64,000 bases of DNA. Origin: Symsagittifera roscoffensis (Eukaryota; Xenacoelomorpha; Acoela; Convolutidae). A program made the position numbers and the translations under genes. Below, piece after piece: positions 1 through 11,005 of the stretch (the first letter of the stretch is position 1; the number at the start of each line of letters is the position of its first letter). Location of the stretch: the NCBI RefSeq assembly GCF_963678635.1, contig NW_026970724.1, positions 1 to 64,000 on the forward strand, written 5' to 3'. Under the pieces are notes generated by a model. That model saw only the letters and a list, made by a program, of their open reading frames with translations. It did not search any database and was not told where the DNA came from.

Positions 1-251
1 ACTAGGAAAAATTTGATTTTTCCATAATTTACTAATGTTGAGCCTTGTGCTGTTGCCAACTTGCTGGCTGTCTTAATAGGTGCTAGGGTTGGATGTAATG
101 TATTAATTTCATTCCAAGTGGGAACTCCTCTTTCAAATAGATTTGCTATTAAATTTTGATAAAACTTTGTTTGTCCTCTATCTTCAGCGAGGGAAATGAT
201 TATAAATGGGAGGAGGGAGTTTTCATCTTCGCTTTCTTCATTTGTACTCAT
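1..251 (-). pseudogene. gag-start/protease-region junction of deleted element copy A
   Basis: From the ATG at 251 (minus) the frame is open to the window edge. The first 40 or so codons match the first codons of gag at 33158 in the full-length copy, including the shared DRGQT motif. The frame then continues, without a break, into the sequence that follows the protease active site in the full copy (36895-37020). Everything between, about 3.6 kb in the full copy, is missing: most of gag and the DSGA protease motif. This is a deletion derivative. No function is expected unless it acts as a dominant partial gag. Confidence 0.8.
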
Positions 252-1176
252 TTTTGTGCTTTATGACCGTCAATTTGTAACTTTCTATGTGCTTTATTGG
301 TTGATTACAATTGTATAGTCGTACCGGTTTTTTTTCTTATGTGTTTTTTATTCTTCGTTTTCCTTGTTTTTATGAATGTGATGTGAATTTTGAGTCAGAA
401 AAAAATAATGGATCATTAAGTAGGTTATTTATTGAGTCTTTTAATCTATAAAGTTCTTGTAAATGACTTGTTTCTGATTTGGAAAATGCGTTTCTTTGTT
501 TTAAAAACCTTTTTCTGTTTGCTTAAAATTTTTCGTTTGATTGTTTGTCGTTTGGTTCTAATATATCCAGTTGACTGTCTGTGTGAAGTGATTAGAAGAT
601 CATATTTTTCGTTGTTTTTTTTCACAGTTGTGTAATATGATTGTTTGTTTATTTCCTAAATTTTCTAGTGACATAGGGTTTAGGATGATGGGTGCAATAT
701 TTGTTTTAGTGATTTTTAGTCCTTACTATTTTTTCAGGTCAGCCTAAATTAGGTCTTGTTTCATAGGGTTGGAGAGAAAAGCATATATCGATTCCGAAGA
801 GCGATTGTTACTTTCTCGTGGCTAGTCTTAGTTAAGGTATTAACTTACTTAATCTTATCTAGGGGTAATGATTGTGTTCAAGGGTTGGAGACTAGTAAAT
901 CTATCCACAAGGCTCAGGTATAATTAGAATACGTGTAGTTCGTTAGATACTAGTTTAAACTTTTTAAGTTTAAGTAACATCTTGGGTGAGGTAAGAGTGG
1001 GGATCAAGTGAAGGATGAATAACCGAAGTTCTTCATTGTTTATCCTAATTAGAATGTTTAGTGTTATTGAAAAATTTCTGTTAGGCCTGAGACGTAGAGA
1101 GGGTTGGATAGTGAATTGACGTTTGAGGTCGTTAGACACTATGCTAACTGTGTGGGGGAGAACAAAATTGTTCTAT

Positions 1177-1278
1177 TTGATCCAAGGATAAGCCTTGATG
1201 ATCAAGATATAAATTAATTATATAAAATTTAGTTGGTATAAAAATGAAATGGAGATCTAAGGAAAACCTTGATGATCT
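1177..1278 (-). promoter_or_regulatory. Twin stem-loops in copy A leader
   Basis: Two inverted repeats (1177-1205 and 1253-1278) fold on the minus strand as a 5-6 bp outer stem (GATC core), a two-base AT bulge on one side, an inner CAAGG/CCTTG-type stem and a small loop (CTTAT or TTTT). The same pair, with the same bulge and loops, occurs in the full-length element at 32178-32203 and 32253-32279. Conservation of both suggests an RNA signal such as dimerisation or packaging. That role is inference. Confidence 0.5.
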
Positions 1279-1949
1279 ATTTAGTTTAAAAGGTTTAATT
1301 CATATAAAAGTAAAATTTAGAATAGGCCTTTTTAAGGTAATTTAAAGTTTAATTGGTAGAAAGGTTTAGTTTTTGACGATATTAGTAGTTTTGTGATTTG
1401 CTTATTATGTTTAGGTGATGCAGCTGAGTTGAAGAAATGATTTGTATTGTTACTGACAATTTGTCTATTTACTAACTAATTTTTATGTTTTAATTTCAAT
1501 AAACATTCTTTTTAGATATCTTTTCAATTTTACTGCAGTTTTAAAGAAACGATTAGAGATCTTTTTATTAATCGTTATTGTACAATAATAAGTTCAGCGC
1601 CTGTGATTATTGGTGAGGAATTTTCCTCAATGATACTATATCTGCAATTGAAAATATAAATTCATTGCTAATAAAACTCTAAATATTAAAGTTTGTGCTG
1701 GCTTTTGCCGTACGACCATGAAACTTATGGGTAGGTTCCGTTGTAGTCGTAGATCGTCTCTTGTCCGAGGTCTTCTTCCAATACCTGGGAGTTTTCATTT
1801 TGTTCGGAATAATGGCTCTGATCTATTGAGTCGTAGAGACATTTCAATTAAATTATTGTCGTATAACATTTTTGTGATTTTGTCTAAGTCTAATCTATTT
1901 TTTGTTAGTTGTAAACTATTTTTTTTTTGCTTAAGGTCTTTTTTGAGAC

Positions 1950-2204
1950 TTCCGAACTTAATCTTACTCTTATATCTCTTAGTCTCAATAGATCTAGATT
2001 GTACTGGTTTGTTACGCGTTGATCTCTTGGAAGAAGCAACTAAGCTGTAAGTTAAATTCAGAATGCTCTGGTGCCGAAATTACAAGTAACTTCTGCACTT
2101 ACAAATAAGTGGGTTGTTAGTTAGATGGATCATGATTGGTCAGTATTAAATATTTTATAGTGATAAAATATTCAATAATAAAATATAGTTTAGATCTGGT
2201 TCCA
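1950..2204 (-). repeat. Truncated LTR of element copy A
   Basis: The minus strand begins TGGAACC at 2204 and follows the LTR at 31082 through the hairpin region. It then jumps near 1948 to leader sequence that lies downstream of the LTR in the full copy. The terminal third of the LTR and the primer-binding site are therefore gone. Confidence 0.8.
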
Positions 2205-2352
2205 ATTTGAGCTCAGGACAACAATACCTTTCAAATGATAAAAATAAATTCCGTCAAAAATGGCTGGTTAAAAAGTCCAAATTTGTCTGAAGAAAAAAAA
2301 CCCACCCCGAGCACAAAAATTCCGTTACCTTCGTATCGAAAGTCGGAACAAA
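2205..2352 (-). repeat. Dispersed repeat R1 fragment (reverse)
   Basis: It matches the left end of R1 (full copies at 18213-18754 and 25837-26377) in reverse, ending in GTCGGAACAA at 2342-2351. It is cut at 2204 by the LTR of element copy A, so R1 was present before that insertion. Confidence 0.8.
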
Positions 2353-3944
2353 AACCAACCATCAGTAAGGCTAAACCGTGGCTTTTTATTTCGACTTTTT
2401 AAAAAATGTGGAGGAACTTTCAATCAGAGTTTGTTATGTTTTAGTTTTTTTTGTTTTTGTTTTCCACGCAAACTCAGGTACCACAAATTATCATCTTAAT
2501 GGGTTGAGTGATATAATAAACATTGGCCTTTCAGTGTGATTCGAACAATTTTAAAAAAATTTTGAAAAAAAATCTCAGTGTCGATAAAAATCAGTTTGAA
2601 ATTTGTGATTTTTGGTCTAACGTCAAGATAATAATTTGAGCGGTGCAGGGTTACAATAGCTTTTTTATGCCCAGGGGGGGGGGGGGGTGGCGGATTTTCA
2701 AAAAAAATCGAAAATTTTGACGACCTTGTTTTTTTTAGGCCGACCAAATTGATTTTTCGAGCTCTTCTAAAGCAGTAAAAGGTCCCTGTTTTTGCCAAAT
2801 TTTCTGCGCCGCAGGCAATTTTTTGAAAAAACAGGTCAAAAAAGCAGTTTAGAAGTTAGTATATATTAGCGCTCGATTTGCAGCCCTCCCGCCCCCCGCC
2901 CCCGCCCCCGAAAACAGCCCCTGTTTATGCCTAATTTAAGCCGTGAAAAGTTTTCTTGAGTAATTTTTTTTTTCAGTTTTTTAGCGTCAATTTGGAATCG
3001 AAAACTTGAAATTGCAAAAAGTTTCTTCCAATTGGCCAATTTTACTTTCGTTCAGATCTTTTTATCACCTCACGCGGAAAAAACAACACCAATTTGAGAA
3101 AAAAATGGTTGTACTTTTTAAGACTATGCTTAACATTCTCTTCTACTTGCACAGTAACTGGCTATCCTTGTGTTCATTTGCGTGTTAATGAAATTAAAAA
3201 GTGATTTCGTGTTAGAGAACAAACGGGTTTTAATAAATTGATTTGTCATTTCGATGACCAAGTCCCGAACTGATTCTTAATTGTGACTGAATTATTTTCA
3301 CAGGAGAGGGCACTTGAAAAACAATTTACTTTTACAATCCTTTTTTAGGCTAGCTTAAATCCCGTGACAAAGTTCAAAAAATAGGCTACAGTTCTTTTAG
3401 GCTCTTCTCCACTTCTCGATTTGCAGTATAATTTCAAATAACATTATGGCTAAATGCGTGTTTTGCTGAGACAAGTATGACAGGCAAATATGTTTCAGAA
3501 AAGTTGACCTAGTCACATTGCAATTTTTTTTACCTTATGACAATGCAGTAACTTTTTTCATGCCATTGAAGCAAAACGTAATCCTGGTTTAGCTTTTACT
3601 CACCATTAAAACGGAACTACTGCAGCTGAGGATTTCAAAGAAGTTCAAAATAGAGCTAGGCGCGACTAAGGTTTTTGGGCTCTTTCCTACCCCCCTTATT
3701 GCAAATATTTCGTTTTCATATTTTTTGAATGCGTGATTACTTGTTCTAAGATTCAGAATGCGCGTGATTTTTTGTTGTCGTGCTCGAAGAATCAATGTGT
3801 TAAAAAAATAATTGGCTAGTTTTTTCACCCTGTAAAGTTTCAGTTTATTCTGACCACGTTAAAACTCTTTCGAAACTGAAAATCACTTATTGGAAAAGGG
3901 TCTGAGAAAGAGCCGGTTCTTGTTAGGAGACTATGCATGTACGA
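2353..3944. other. Intergenic/intronic DNA with MITE debris, no gene seen
   Basis: AT-rich, with short low-quality open frames only. It contains a poly-G run near 2680, a MITE fragment (2667-2860) and a C-rich patch near 2885-2910. I see no splice-compatible coding segment or RNA gene. Confidence 0.5.
2667..2860 (+). mobile_element. hAT-type MITE fragment
   Basis: After a run of 13 or so G the sequence follows the interior of the complete MITE at 26893-27323 (GGCGGATTTTC, then the GACGACC block, then TTTTCTGCGCCGCAGGC). Neither terminal inverted repeat is present, so it is a decayed fragment. Confidence 0.7.
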
Positions 3945-4439
3945 GACAATATTTAAGCTCGGGTGGCTTTTTCTTCAGACAAATTTTGACTTTTTAACTA
4001 GCCATTTTTGACGTCATTTTTTATATCATTCAAAAAGTACTGTTGTCTTAAAACCAAATTTGAAAAGATATTTTGCCTGTGATCTTTTTTTGTAAAGCTA
4101 TGGAGGTTTAAAGATTGCTATTTTGACAATTTGGGACAATAAACGCGTGATATATTTCGCGCTAGTAAAGCGTAAGCGTAGACTCAATCCGTCTTAGCCA
4201 TTGTTCCAATATGATTGAAGGAAGCTTATTTGCCATAATTGATTTTTTACTAGGCGCGAAACCTATCACTTCGTTCTTTATATGGCGTGTGAGGGATGAT
4301 TTTCACAAAAATTCTCAAATTTAAGAAAATCGTTTCCTTTATTTTATTCAAAAATTTTTCATGTTTTTACTGCTCCATAGACCTTAAACTTAAAAGACAG
4401 CAGAAACATTCAGGGTTTTACCCTGATACGAGCAATTTG
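3945..4439 (+). repeat. Dispersed repeat R1 copy
   Basis: A diverged copy: the left end is eroded, the middle contains the ACTAGCCATTTTTGACG block and the CGCGC-rich centre, and the right end keeps a hairpin (TCAGGG, loop TTTTA, CCCTGA at 4410-4426) followed by TACGAGCA. The stem is intact although the loop differs from other copies. Confidence 0.75.
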
Positions 4440-5224
4440 AAAAAATGCTTTTCATACAATTTCAAAGACCAAAGAATTTGTATGAAAACAACAAAAGCAG
4501 CAATTTTCTATCGTATTAACTTTTATAACAAGCATTTAAAAGGTTATTTACCATATATTTAACGTAAATAAGTCATTTGATGAGCTTTTTTGTAATGAAC
4601 TTTCTGTGAAATTGTCTAATAGGCGTTTCTTCATATGCTCCAGATATGAAATTGTGCAATGAGCTTTCTATGAAGTTATATGAAAGGCGCTTTTTCATAG
4701 GCTCCATATATGAAACTGTATGACAAGCATTTTGCATGTATGAATATCAACCCGGGTGATTTGATGAAATCCGATTTTTTTAGTATCCTATAAGTTAGCA
4801 TCCTTATTAACCTTTTTTCGAAAGTTTTTGAAACTTTACAACCAAACAGAAAACTGAATCACAAATATCAATAGAATTACAAAATTAGTGCCTTGAACAC
4901 AACTGAAGTTAGTTGCGATAAATTTTTGTCTTTATAAAGTTCAACTTACTGTTAAGTTCTTTGATTGGTCATAAAAACAATAAAAAAAAGTTAATCACAT
5001 TTCTGAAAAAGCTGAAATTTTAAATACAAGTTTTATATAAAATTTTTCAGGCTTGAAAAAGTTCTGAAGCCAAAAAACCAAAGAAAAAAACAAAAAACGT
5101 GACAATTTAGTGGTTAAAGCTTTTTTTGCGATAGTTTGAACCTACTTGATAAAAAATTTAAAATCAAATTAAATTGGAAGATCCAGTGAAACACACCAAT
5201 CCAGGTTGAGAAACACCAATTTAA
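4440..5224. other. Gene-free AT-rich stretch with a 64-bp direct repeat
   Basis: At 4590-4735 two copies of a segment of about 64 bp lie in tandem (GAACTTTCTGTGAAATTG versus GAGCTTTCTATGAAGTTA, each followed by GGCG, TTTCAT and a CTCCA-TATGAAA block). Nothing else is recognisable. Confidence 0.5.
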
Positions 5225-6262
5225 CCATTCCAGTTTACCCTCAAGGAGATTGAATGGATAATCATCGATTATAATGGAATTTCATGATCTATCTCCATAA
5301 AATTTTAAAATAATCGATTATAATGGATTATTAATTGATTATAAAACTAATAGAGTGGAAATCAAATTAATCATTTATAATGGATTATAATGGATCGTAA
5401 TGGGTTACATTAGTTTATAAGGCATTGCAATAAAATTTTATGAGTAAAAGTGGAATCAAACATTCAAAACTTAAACGTTGCAATCGCCAAATTGTGTTTT
5501 ACATTTGCTTTTGTTTTCTACTTTTTTTTCACTTGTCTCTCCCTCCCCCCTAAATACTTATACTAACTCCTACTATTCTCACTTTTTTCAGGTACTACCA
5601 TTTTCTCCCTCGCCTATTACCCCTTACTTACATTTACTCTAAAAGTACGTGAAACATGCCACACGGGTGCCCCTGTCCCCTTCCCTAAAAAACGCAAACA
5701 CACATTTTAAAAACGTTTACCGTCCTTTAACGTGTGTGTGAGTCGGGTAGGGGCACGGTAGGTGAGGAGGTTAGGTGCAGGTGCGTGGACTTGAGGGTAC
5801 GTGGGGTGGTGTAGGTGGGGTTGCGGGTAGGTGGGGGTATGTGTGTGTGTGTGTGGGGGGGGGGGGGCGCTACGCGGAAAAGTATGGGAGGAGGGGTGCA
5901 ATGTTTTGGCTGAGACCTGGGTTTAAAGTAGGAGGAATGTGGTTTTTCTTTTATTAAGCAAAATTTAACTTAACAACAGTAAGTTCAGAAATCAAGGAGG
6001 CTGTGAGTAATGCATAAAAGCTGCATACTCGCAGAAAAACTGATAGAAAAACAATCCCTTATAATCCCTTGTAATACATTCTAATGGATTTTAAATTGAC
6101 TATAGTCGTTTTAGGTTAATTAACAATAATGGATTATCATGGATTATAATCAATAGTGAGTGGTCCCAAAGTATAATTGTAATCGGTTATAATGCCAACA
6201 ATTTTGACAGCGAAAATTGAGTATAATCGATTTTCATTCATGGAACCTCACTGCGGGTATAA
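5225..6262. repeat. R3: AT-rich fold-back repeat with GT-rich core
   Basis: Both outer parts are made of GATTATAATGG-like words (5240-5420 and 6050-6240). The extreme ends form an imperfect inverted repeat of about 40 bp (TTTACCCTC... at 5234 against the complement of GCGGGTATAAC at 6253). The left inner part is pyrimidine-rich (5520-5640). The right inner part is G/T-rich (5735-5870), with (TG)n and a run of about 14 G. The same words recur at 30600-31077 and 49393-50520, the DNA into which the large LTR element inserted. Probably a non-autonomous DNA element; class uncertain. Confidence 0.5.
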
Positions 6263-7144
6263 CTTTAGTTTTTCGGTTCAAAAACTTTTTAAAGAAAGGT
6301 TTGTTTTTCGAAACTTAAAAACTTAGTTTCTGACCCAAATTTGGCCAGTTAGGCTAACTTCAGCCAAAAATCTAGATATTAATCTCAATTTTTTATATAC
6401 CAAATTTCCTGATTTGGCTTGTAACTTGTATATTGCATTTACTCTGCTTCTTTCAAAACATAACACTAAGCAAGACTATTTATTGCGTTTAGATGGTTCC
6501 TTATTTTATGCATTACAATCCAAATTATGAAATATAACTACAGTGTTCAGTTTGACAAGTAAGCCTTCCGCCGAAACCGTTTTGGACAATGTCTTAGTAA
6601 AATTTTTACATAGAGCAATAGCAAATAATTACTGCTGCCCTCTACGAAACTATCCATATTTGGTTTCCGTGACTCACCAAGGTAACCCGGATCTGAAAGT
6701 AAGAAATTACATTAGTAAGTCATTGAAACCAAATGATGACTTTTTCAGAGACAGTAGCTCTAAACAAATGCTCTTGGTTTATGTAAAAGTTTGCAGAAAA
6801 TTGAAGTCTTAAAAGTTGTCAAAAATGGACATTGAAAATAGGCATTTTAGAGAGTAAAAATCTGAGTTTGTGCTTTGTTTTTTCCATTAGTGTAATATCC
6901 AAAGTCTGAAAGAAGTCTGCAGAGTCTGAACACATGTTTGCAAAGTCTGAGTATAGGTCTATAAAGTCTGAACAAAAGTCAGCATTGTCTGAACACGAGT
7001 CTGTCAAAGGGTACGGCACTAACTCTCAAAATTTGAACATCGCAGATAATTAATCATTTGTAATTTTCAAATTTTGAAAAACTTTGGCCCGCTTTTGATA
7101 AAATTTGAATACAAGTAATAAAAATTAAACACATCCCAATTAAG
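6263..7144. other. Sequence upstream of glutamine synthetase exon, probably intronic
   Basis: There is no convincing exon here. 6815-6880 resembles part of the 3306-bp tandem unit (55935-55985). 6899-7016 is a 21-bp minisatellite. The open frame at 6543-6812 has no recognisable domain. Confidence 0.4.
6899..7016 (+). repeat. 21-bp minisatellite
   Basis: About five degenerate units of roughly 21 bp, built on AAAGTCTGA plus a second GTCTG half. It lies about 130 bp before the glutamine synthetase acceptor site. Confidence 0.7.
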
Positions 7145-8154
7145 ATATCGAGTCGTCTATCTGCTGCGGACATTGCAGTTGAGGCCATTAACACAGAAGG
7201 TGGGGATGGTCAGCTAGAAATTACCATGGAACCCACAGTAGGAATTCAGTCAGCAGATAATGCATGTTTATACAAAGACTGTGTCAAAAGAAGGGCAGTC
7301 GATTTAGGATACACTGCAACTTTCATGTGTTGTCCGTTTCCAAAATTACACAACGGAGGTCATTTCAACTTTTCGCTTCAGAGAGATGGCAAAAACGTAT
7401 TCACTGACAACTCCGATGAATTAGGCTTGTCCCAATTGGGTAAATTTTGGCTTAATGGGATACTGAAACACGCTCGCGCTATTGCTCCTCTCTTGAACCC
7501 AAGTAACAACAGTTATCTTAGATTGTATCCGGAGATTTCTTCAGATAGAAAGAAGATAAACTATGGAAAAGGGAAGAGACACATTATGATACGAGTGAAG
7601 AGAACTAAGAACTATGAGACATACATGGAGTTCAGGTCTCCAGGAGCATCTGCAAATGCTTATCTTGTTTTATCAGCAGTTCTTGCTGCAGGGATGGACG
7701 GAATTCGACAAAAAGATTTGGTAAAAAATCATTTATAATTATATATTTTTTCTGAAACAGTAATGAAATAGCACAGAAACCTAACGCATGCTAATGAAAC
7801 TATTTCTCAAATGTACCTTCCGGTTCTTTTTTAAAGCTTGCGACACAAAAATAGCTAGCAATTTTTAGTATGCAAACTATTTTTGATTTTTGAGACACCA
7901 AAATGGGTAGTTAACCCGAGTAAAAAGTTGAAAAAAAATACAACCTAATTTAGCTACCTGAAGTTAGTACGGTGGGCACAGATGAGCTGCCACGGACATT
8001 GAGAGAGGCAGTTTTGGCGCTGGAACAAGATGATGTAATCAATTCTGCCCTCGGAAATGACTTTGTGGAGCTGTTTCTCGCTATCAAACGACAAAAAGAC
8101 ATGCCCATCACAGACCCAGATGAACAATTTCGAATATATTCCCAGTTGCTATGA
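7145..8154 (+). CDS. Lengsin-like / class-I-type glutamine synthetase, C-terminal part (two exons)
   Basis: Exon 7145-7720 follows an AG at 7143-7144 and ends before GTAAAA at 7721. Exon 7954-8154 follows TTTAG and ends in TGA. The intron is 233 bp, phase 0. Together they give 258 residues of the class I GS catalytic domain: EAINTEGGDGQLEI, a GGHFNFSL block where bacterial enzymes carry the substrate-binding His, FWLNGILKHA, NSYLRL, EFRSPGASANAYL, and the family's C-terminal LPRTLREA...FVEL helices ending YSQLL. The usual NRSA nucleotide/ammonium motif is replaced by GKGKRHIM, and the usual D of the R-x-P-D block is G. This points to a lengsin-type homologue that may not synthesise glutamine. 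The N-terminal half was not found; its exons may lie left of the window, which is filled by repeats. Without them a pseudogene cannot be excluded, though both exons are uninterrupted. Confidence 0.85.
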
Positions 8155-8369
8155 AGTTCTCATCATTAGCAAAAATTTGTATATTTATTCTAAATATTCT
8201 TTAAACTTTAATTTTCCATTGCACAAAAAGTTTTTATTGTGAAACTTTAATTACTCCACATCACAATAATAGTTTGGAATATTAGCCACATCCAGTTTCG
8301 AGCGTTAATAATCAATCCTATTTTGATTTTAATGACAATCATTCTAAAAGTGAGAAACTAATCCCACCT
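8155..8369. other. 3' flank of the glutamine synthetase gene
   Basis: AT-rich sequence after the stop codon, with no canonical AATAAA close by. No other feature was recognised. Confidence 0.4.
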
Positions 8370-9735
8370 TGCGGGCTAAATTCAATCTGATTTTGATCAT
8401 TGTTTTTATTATTATTATGATTATTAGAAAAAAAACTTACATAAAAAATTGACTAAGGACCAGAACTTCAGACGTGTTCTCCCCAGATGATAAAAAACAA
8501 AATAAATGCTTTAGACGTTTAAAAATCATCAAACTTGCTCCTAATTAGCACAAAGGTTGCGTATCTTGCATATTATAAACAACTCTTTTCCAAACTAGCA
8601 TAACTGAATCGAAGTCATTTCTGGTCCATTCTTATGCTCTTAACTATTAAAAAGATCGCCACAGATTTTTCGCAAAAAAATATAGCAGCTCGAATGACGA
8701 CTGAACGGCTAAGTTTGACATATCATTCAATTTAATGAAATATCTTAGTTTGCCAGCCATGTTAGCTGACAGTTTGCAAAAGAGACTGTTCAAATGGGGA
8801 TGCCCCCTCAGGATCTCAACCCCCTCACCAACTAAAGGTGCCTCTTTGGTGTCAATTTTTGAAAATTATTTCAGGCCAAGCAACCCTAAAATTTTTCTAA
8901 GGCCGCAAAAGGCGCCAATATTAACTAATTTTGAGGGGGAAATGGGCGTCAGAAAAAAAAATTATTTGGTCAAAGTTTTCCGAAATTGCCTACAAACGCT
9001 TTTTTGGTCTGTTTTTTCAAATTTTGAATACAGTGCAGAAAAAGTTGCAATAACAGGTTCTTCTGGGACTTGAAAAAAGGTCGACAATTTTCAAATTTTT
9101 TTTGAAAGTTTGCCCCCCCCCCGCTCGAGAGAACAATATCACATTGGAAATAATCAGGTAAATTTAGGAATGATCTAAATAAAGATCATTTACCACCCCA
9201 ACATTTTTGGTAACTGATACTTGTTCCTTATTGTCCCGACTTTCGTGGGTTTTTTTTTAGACAAATTTCGACTTTTTAACTAGCCGTTTTTGACGGAATT
9301 TTTTTTTATCATTCGAAAAGTATTGTTGTCTTGAGCTCAAAATTGAAAAGATAATTCACCGGTGATCATTTTTTGTAAGGTTACTGGGGATTTAAAGATT
9401 GGCATTTTGGCCAATTTGGGACAATTAACGCGCGATATATTTCGTGCTTTTAACGCGTAAGCGGAGAGTTAATCCGTGTTAGAAATCGTTCCAATTTGGT
9501 TAAAAATAGCTTATTTGCCTTAAGTGATTTGTTACAAGGAGCGAGATTTATCCTTTTGTACTTTATATGGCCGGTGGGGGGGGACAATTTTCATTTAAAA
9601 AGTATCAAATTTTAGAAAATATTTTTTAAATTTTGTTTTATTTCATTTAGTTTTTCCATGTTATTAATGCTCCATAGACTTTAAGAGGAGTCGAAACATT
9701 TAGGGCCTCGCCTTGATACGAGCAGTTTTGTTATT
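8370..9735 (+). repeat. Left arm of 1.36-kb inverted repeat
   Basis: It matches the reverse complement of 11335-12700. Reading inward it holds a LINE 3'-end segment (8370-8735, related to the tail of the LINE at 12690-16290), a low-complexity block with GGGGATGCCCC and a C-run (8735-9125), then an R1 copy (9231-9732). Divergence between the arms is clearly visible, so this is not a recent assembly fold. The spacer (9736-11335) is about 1.6 kb. Confidence 0.75.
9231..9732 (+). repeat. Dispersed repeat R1 copy
   Basis: Starts TTGTCCCGACTTTCG, contains ACTAGCCGTTTTTGACGG and the GCGCGATATATTTCG centre, and ends ACGAGCAGTTTTGTT. The terminal hairpin is partly eroded (TTAGGG...GCCTTGA). Confidence 0.85.
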
Positions 9736-10463
9736 TAATAATTATCTCTTAATTTTCTATTGATTTTTTCTGTCATTCTCAGATTTTCATGTGAACTTTT
9801 CATTTCTTTGCACATTTTCTAGCAACCGACACGATTGATAATAAATTTTCATGATCTGTCCAGAGCTCAGCTTTTTCAATTTATTGTTTATTGAAATTAA
9901 TTTTTTCTTTCAATAATATATTTCTGTTAAAACGTCTTTTCGTCGATTTTGTTTTTCAGATGTAGATCATGGCATCTTTCAAAAAATTAATTTTTGAAGT
10001 AAACAGTGTTTTTTTATTATTACTTGCGTACATTACTCTTTCTAATGTACGTTCTAGGAAAGTGAAGCTGTCATCGCAAACGACTTCCTCTCAAATGCGT
10101 TTACAGAAAACTTTATAGAAAATCCATCAGCTCATCAGCTCATTTTCATCTTGTGCTTAATCTTGCTGTATTTATTTCTTTAAACTTATGTTCTCAATTG
10201 ATGTAATTTGTGTTTTTCCTAATTTGAGAGATTAAGGTATAAGTAGTCGATCAAAACTTGAAGATAGCCGCCTATCACAAAAAAAAAGTTTTAAAAAAAA
10301 GAAGCTTTCTGGGGGCAGCCGCCTAGCTTGCTGTGTGTATGTATGCGTAGCTAAGGTTGCTTCCTTCTTCCATGAGCGCTACTTGGCTGTGTTCGCGTGT
10401 AAAGCTGTTTTTGCCCGCAAAAAATTGTATCTTTAAAGATCTTGCAAAAAAAGTTTAACTTTA

Positions 10464-10577
10464 AAGGAGGCTATCTTGCAAGATCTCGCAAGAATCTTGC
10501 AAAATTTTATAAAGAGATCCATCCTATTTAAAAGAATCGTGCAAGATTCTTGCAAGATCTTGCAACATAACCTCCCT
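10464..10577. repeat. Palindromic TTGCAAGATC hairpin
   Basis: GGAGGCTATCTTGCAAGATC... (10464-10500) is the inverted complement, with about four mismatches over 37 bp, of 10540-10577. Inside each arm TTGCAAGATCTTGCAA-like words are themselves palindromic. It may be a small MITE with GGAGG ends. Confidence 0.6.
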
Positions 10578-10817
10578 TGATCGACTAGGGACCCCATTTT
10601 TTGGCGAATCCAAATGATCGACATTTTTTGTTATAATCTACTGATAGACTTTCTATTTAAACAAATATGAGAAAAAAAACCTTTTCAATGAAATAATGAT
10701 CCTCAGTTACGGCTACTTATGCCGTAAGATGTATATTGACCGACTTCCGCACGGCATTTTTCTAAGACGCCCAACAAGTTCATTTTTAAAAACTCAATTT
10801 TTAAAAATTGAGTTTCA

Positions 10818-11005
10818 AACGTGTATAATCAATTATAATTCAGTGTAGTTTCTACAGAAAACCCCTTTAAATCGATATTAATTATTATTGCCAAATTTTA
10901 GTCTTTTAGAGATATGTAATCATATGATCCAAAGCTGACAAACGTGTATAATCGATTATAATTCAGTGTAGTTTCTACAGAGAACCCCTTTAAATCGATA
11001 TAGCC
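10818..11005 (+). repeat. Direct repeat of about 60 bp
   Basis: CGTGTATAATC(A/G)ATTATAATT followed by CAGTGTAGTTTCTACAGA and CCCCTTTAAATCGATAT occurs at about 10820-10880 and again at 10942-11002, nearly unchanged. Confidence 0.75.

Larger units (their letters stand above)
1..2204 (-). mobile_element. LTR retroelement copy A, 5' portion, reverse orientation
   Basis: Read on the minus strand, this stretch aligns with the 5' end of the large LTR element at 31082-49392: LTR, long leader, then the first codons of gag. Shared blocks include the segment near 1715-1790 (matching 31680-31760), the twin leader stem-loops (1177-1278) and the gag start at 251. It differs in two ways. Part of the LTR end and the primer-binding region are deleted near 1948, and gag jumps straight into protease/pol sequence near 125. 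The LTR begins at 2204 inside a copy of dispersed repeat R1, so the element is nested. The rest lies beyond the left edge of the window. Confidence 0.85.

Noticed and set aside
2496-2798. 100-codon minus-strand frame with a Pro run
   Set aside because: The Pro run is the antisense of the poly-G tract in a MITE fragment.
5707-5957. Overlapping open frames rich in His/Pro/Thr or Gly/Val
   Set aside because: Pure products of the GT/G-rich low-complexity core of R3.
6543-6812. 89-codon plus-strand open frame upstream of glutamine synthetase, considered as an earlier exon
   Set aside because: No glutamine synthetase N-terminal motif is present, and it runs into repeat-like sequence.
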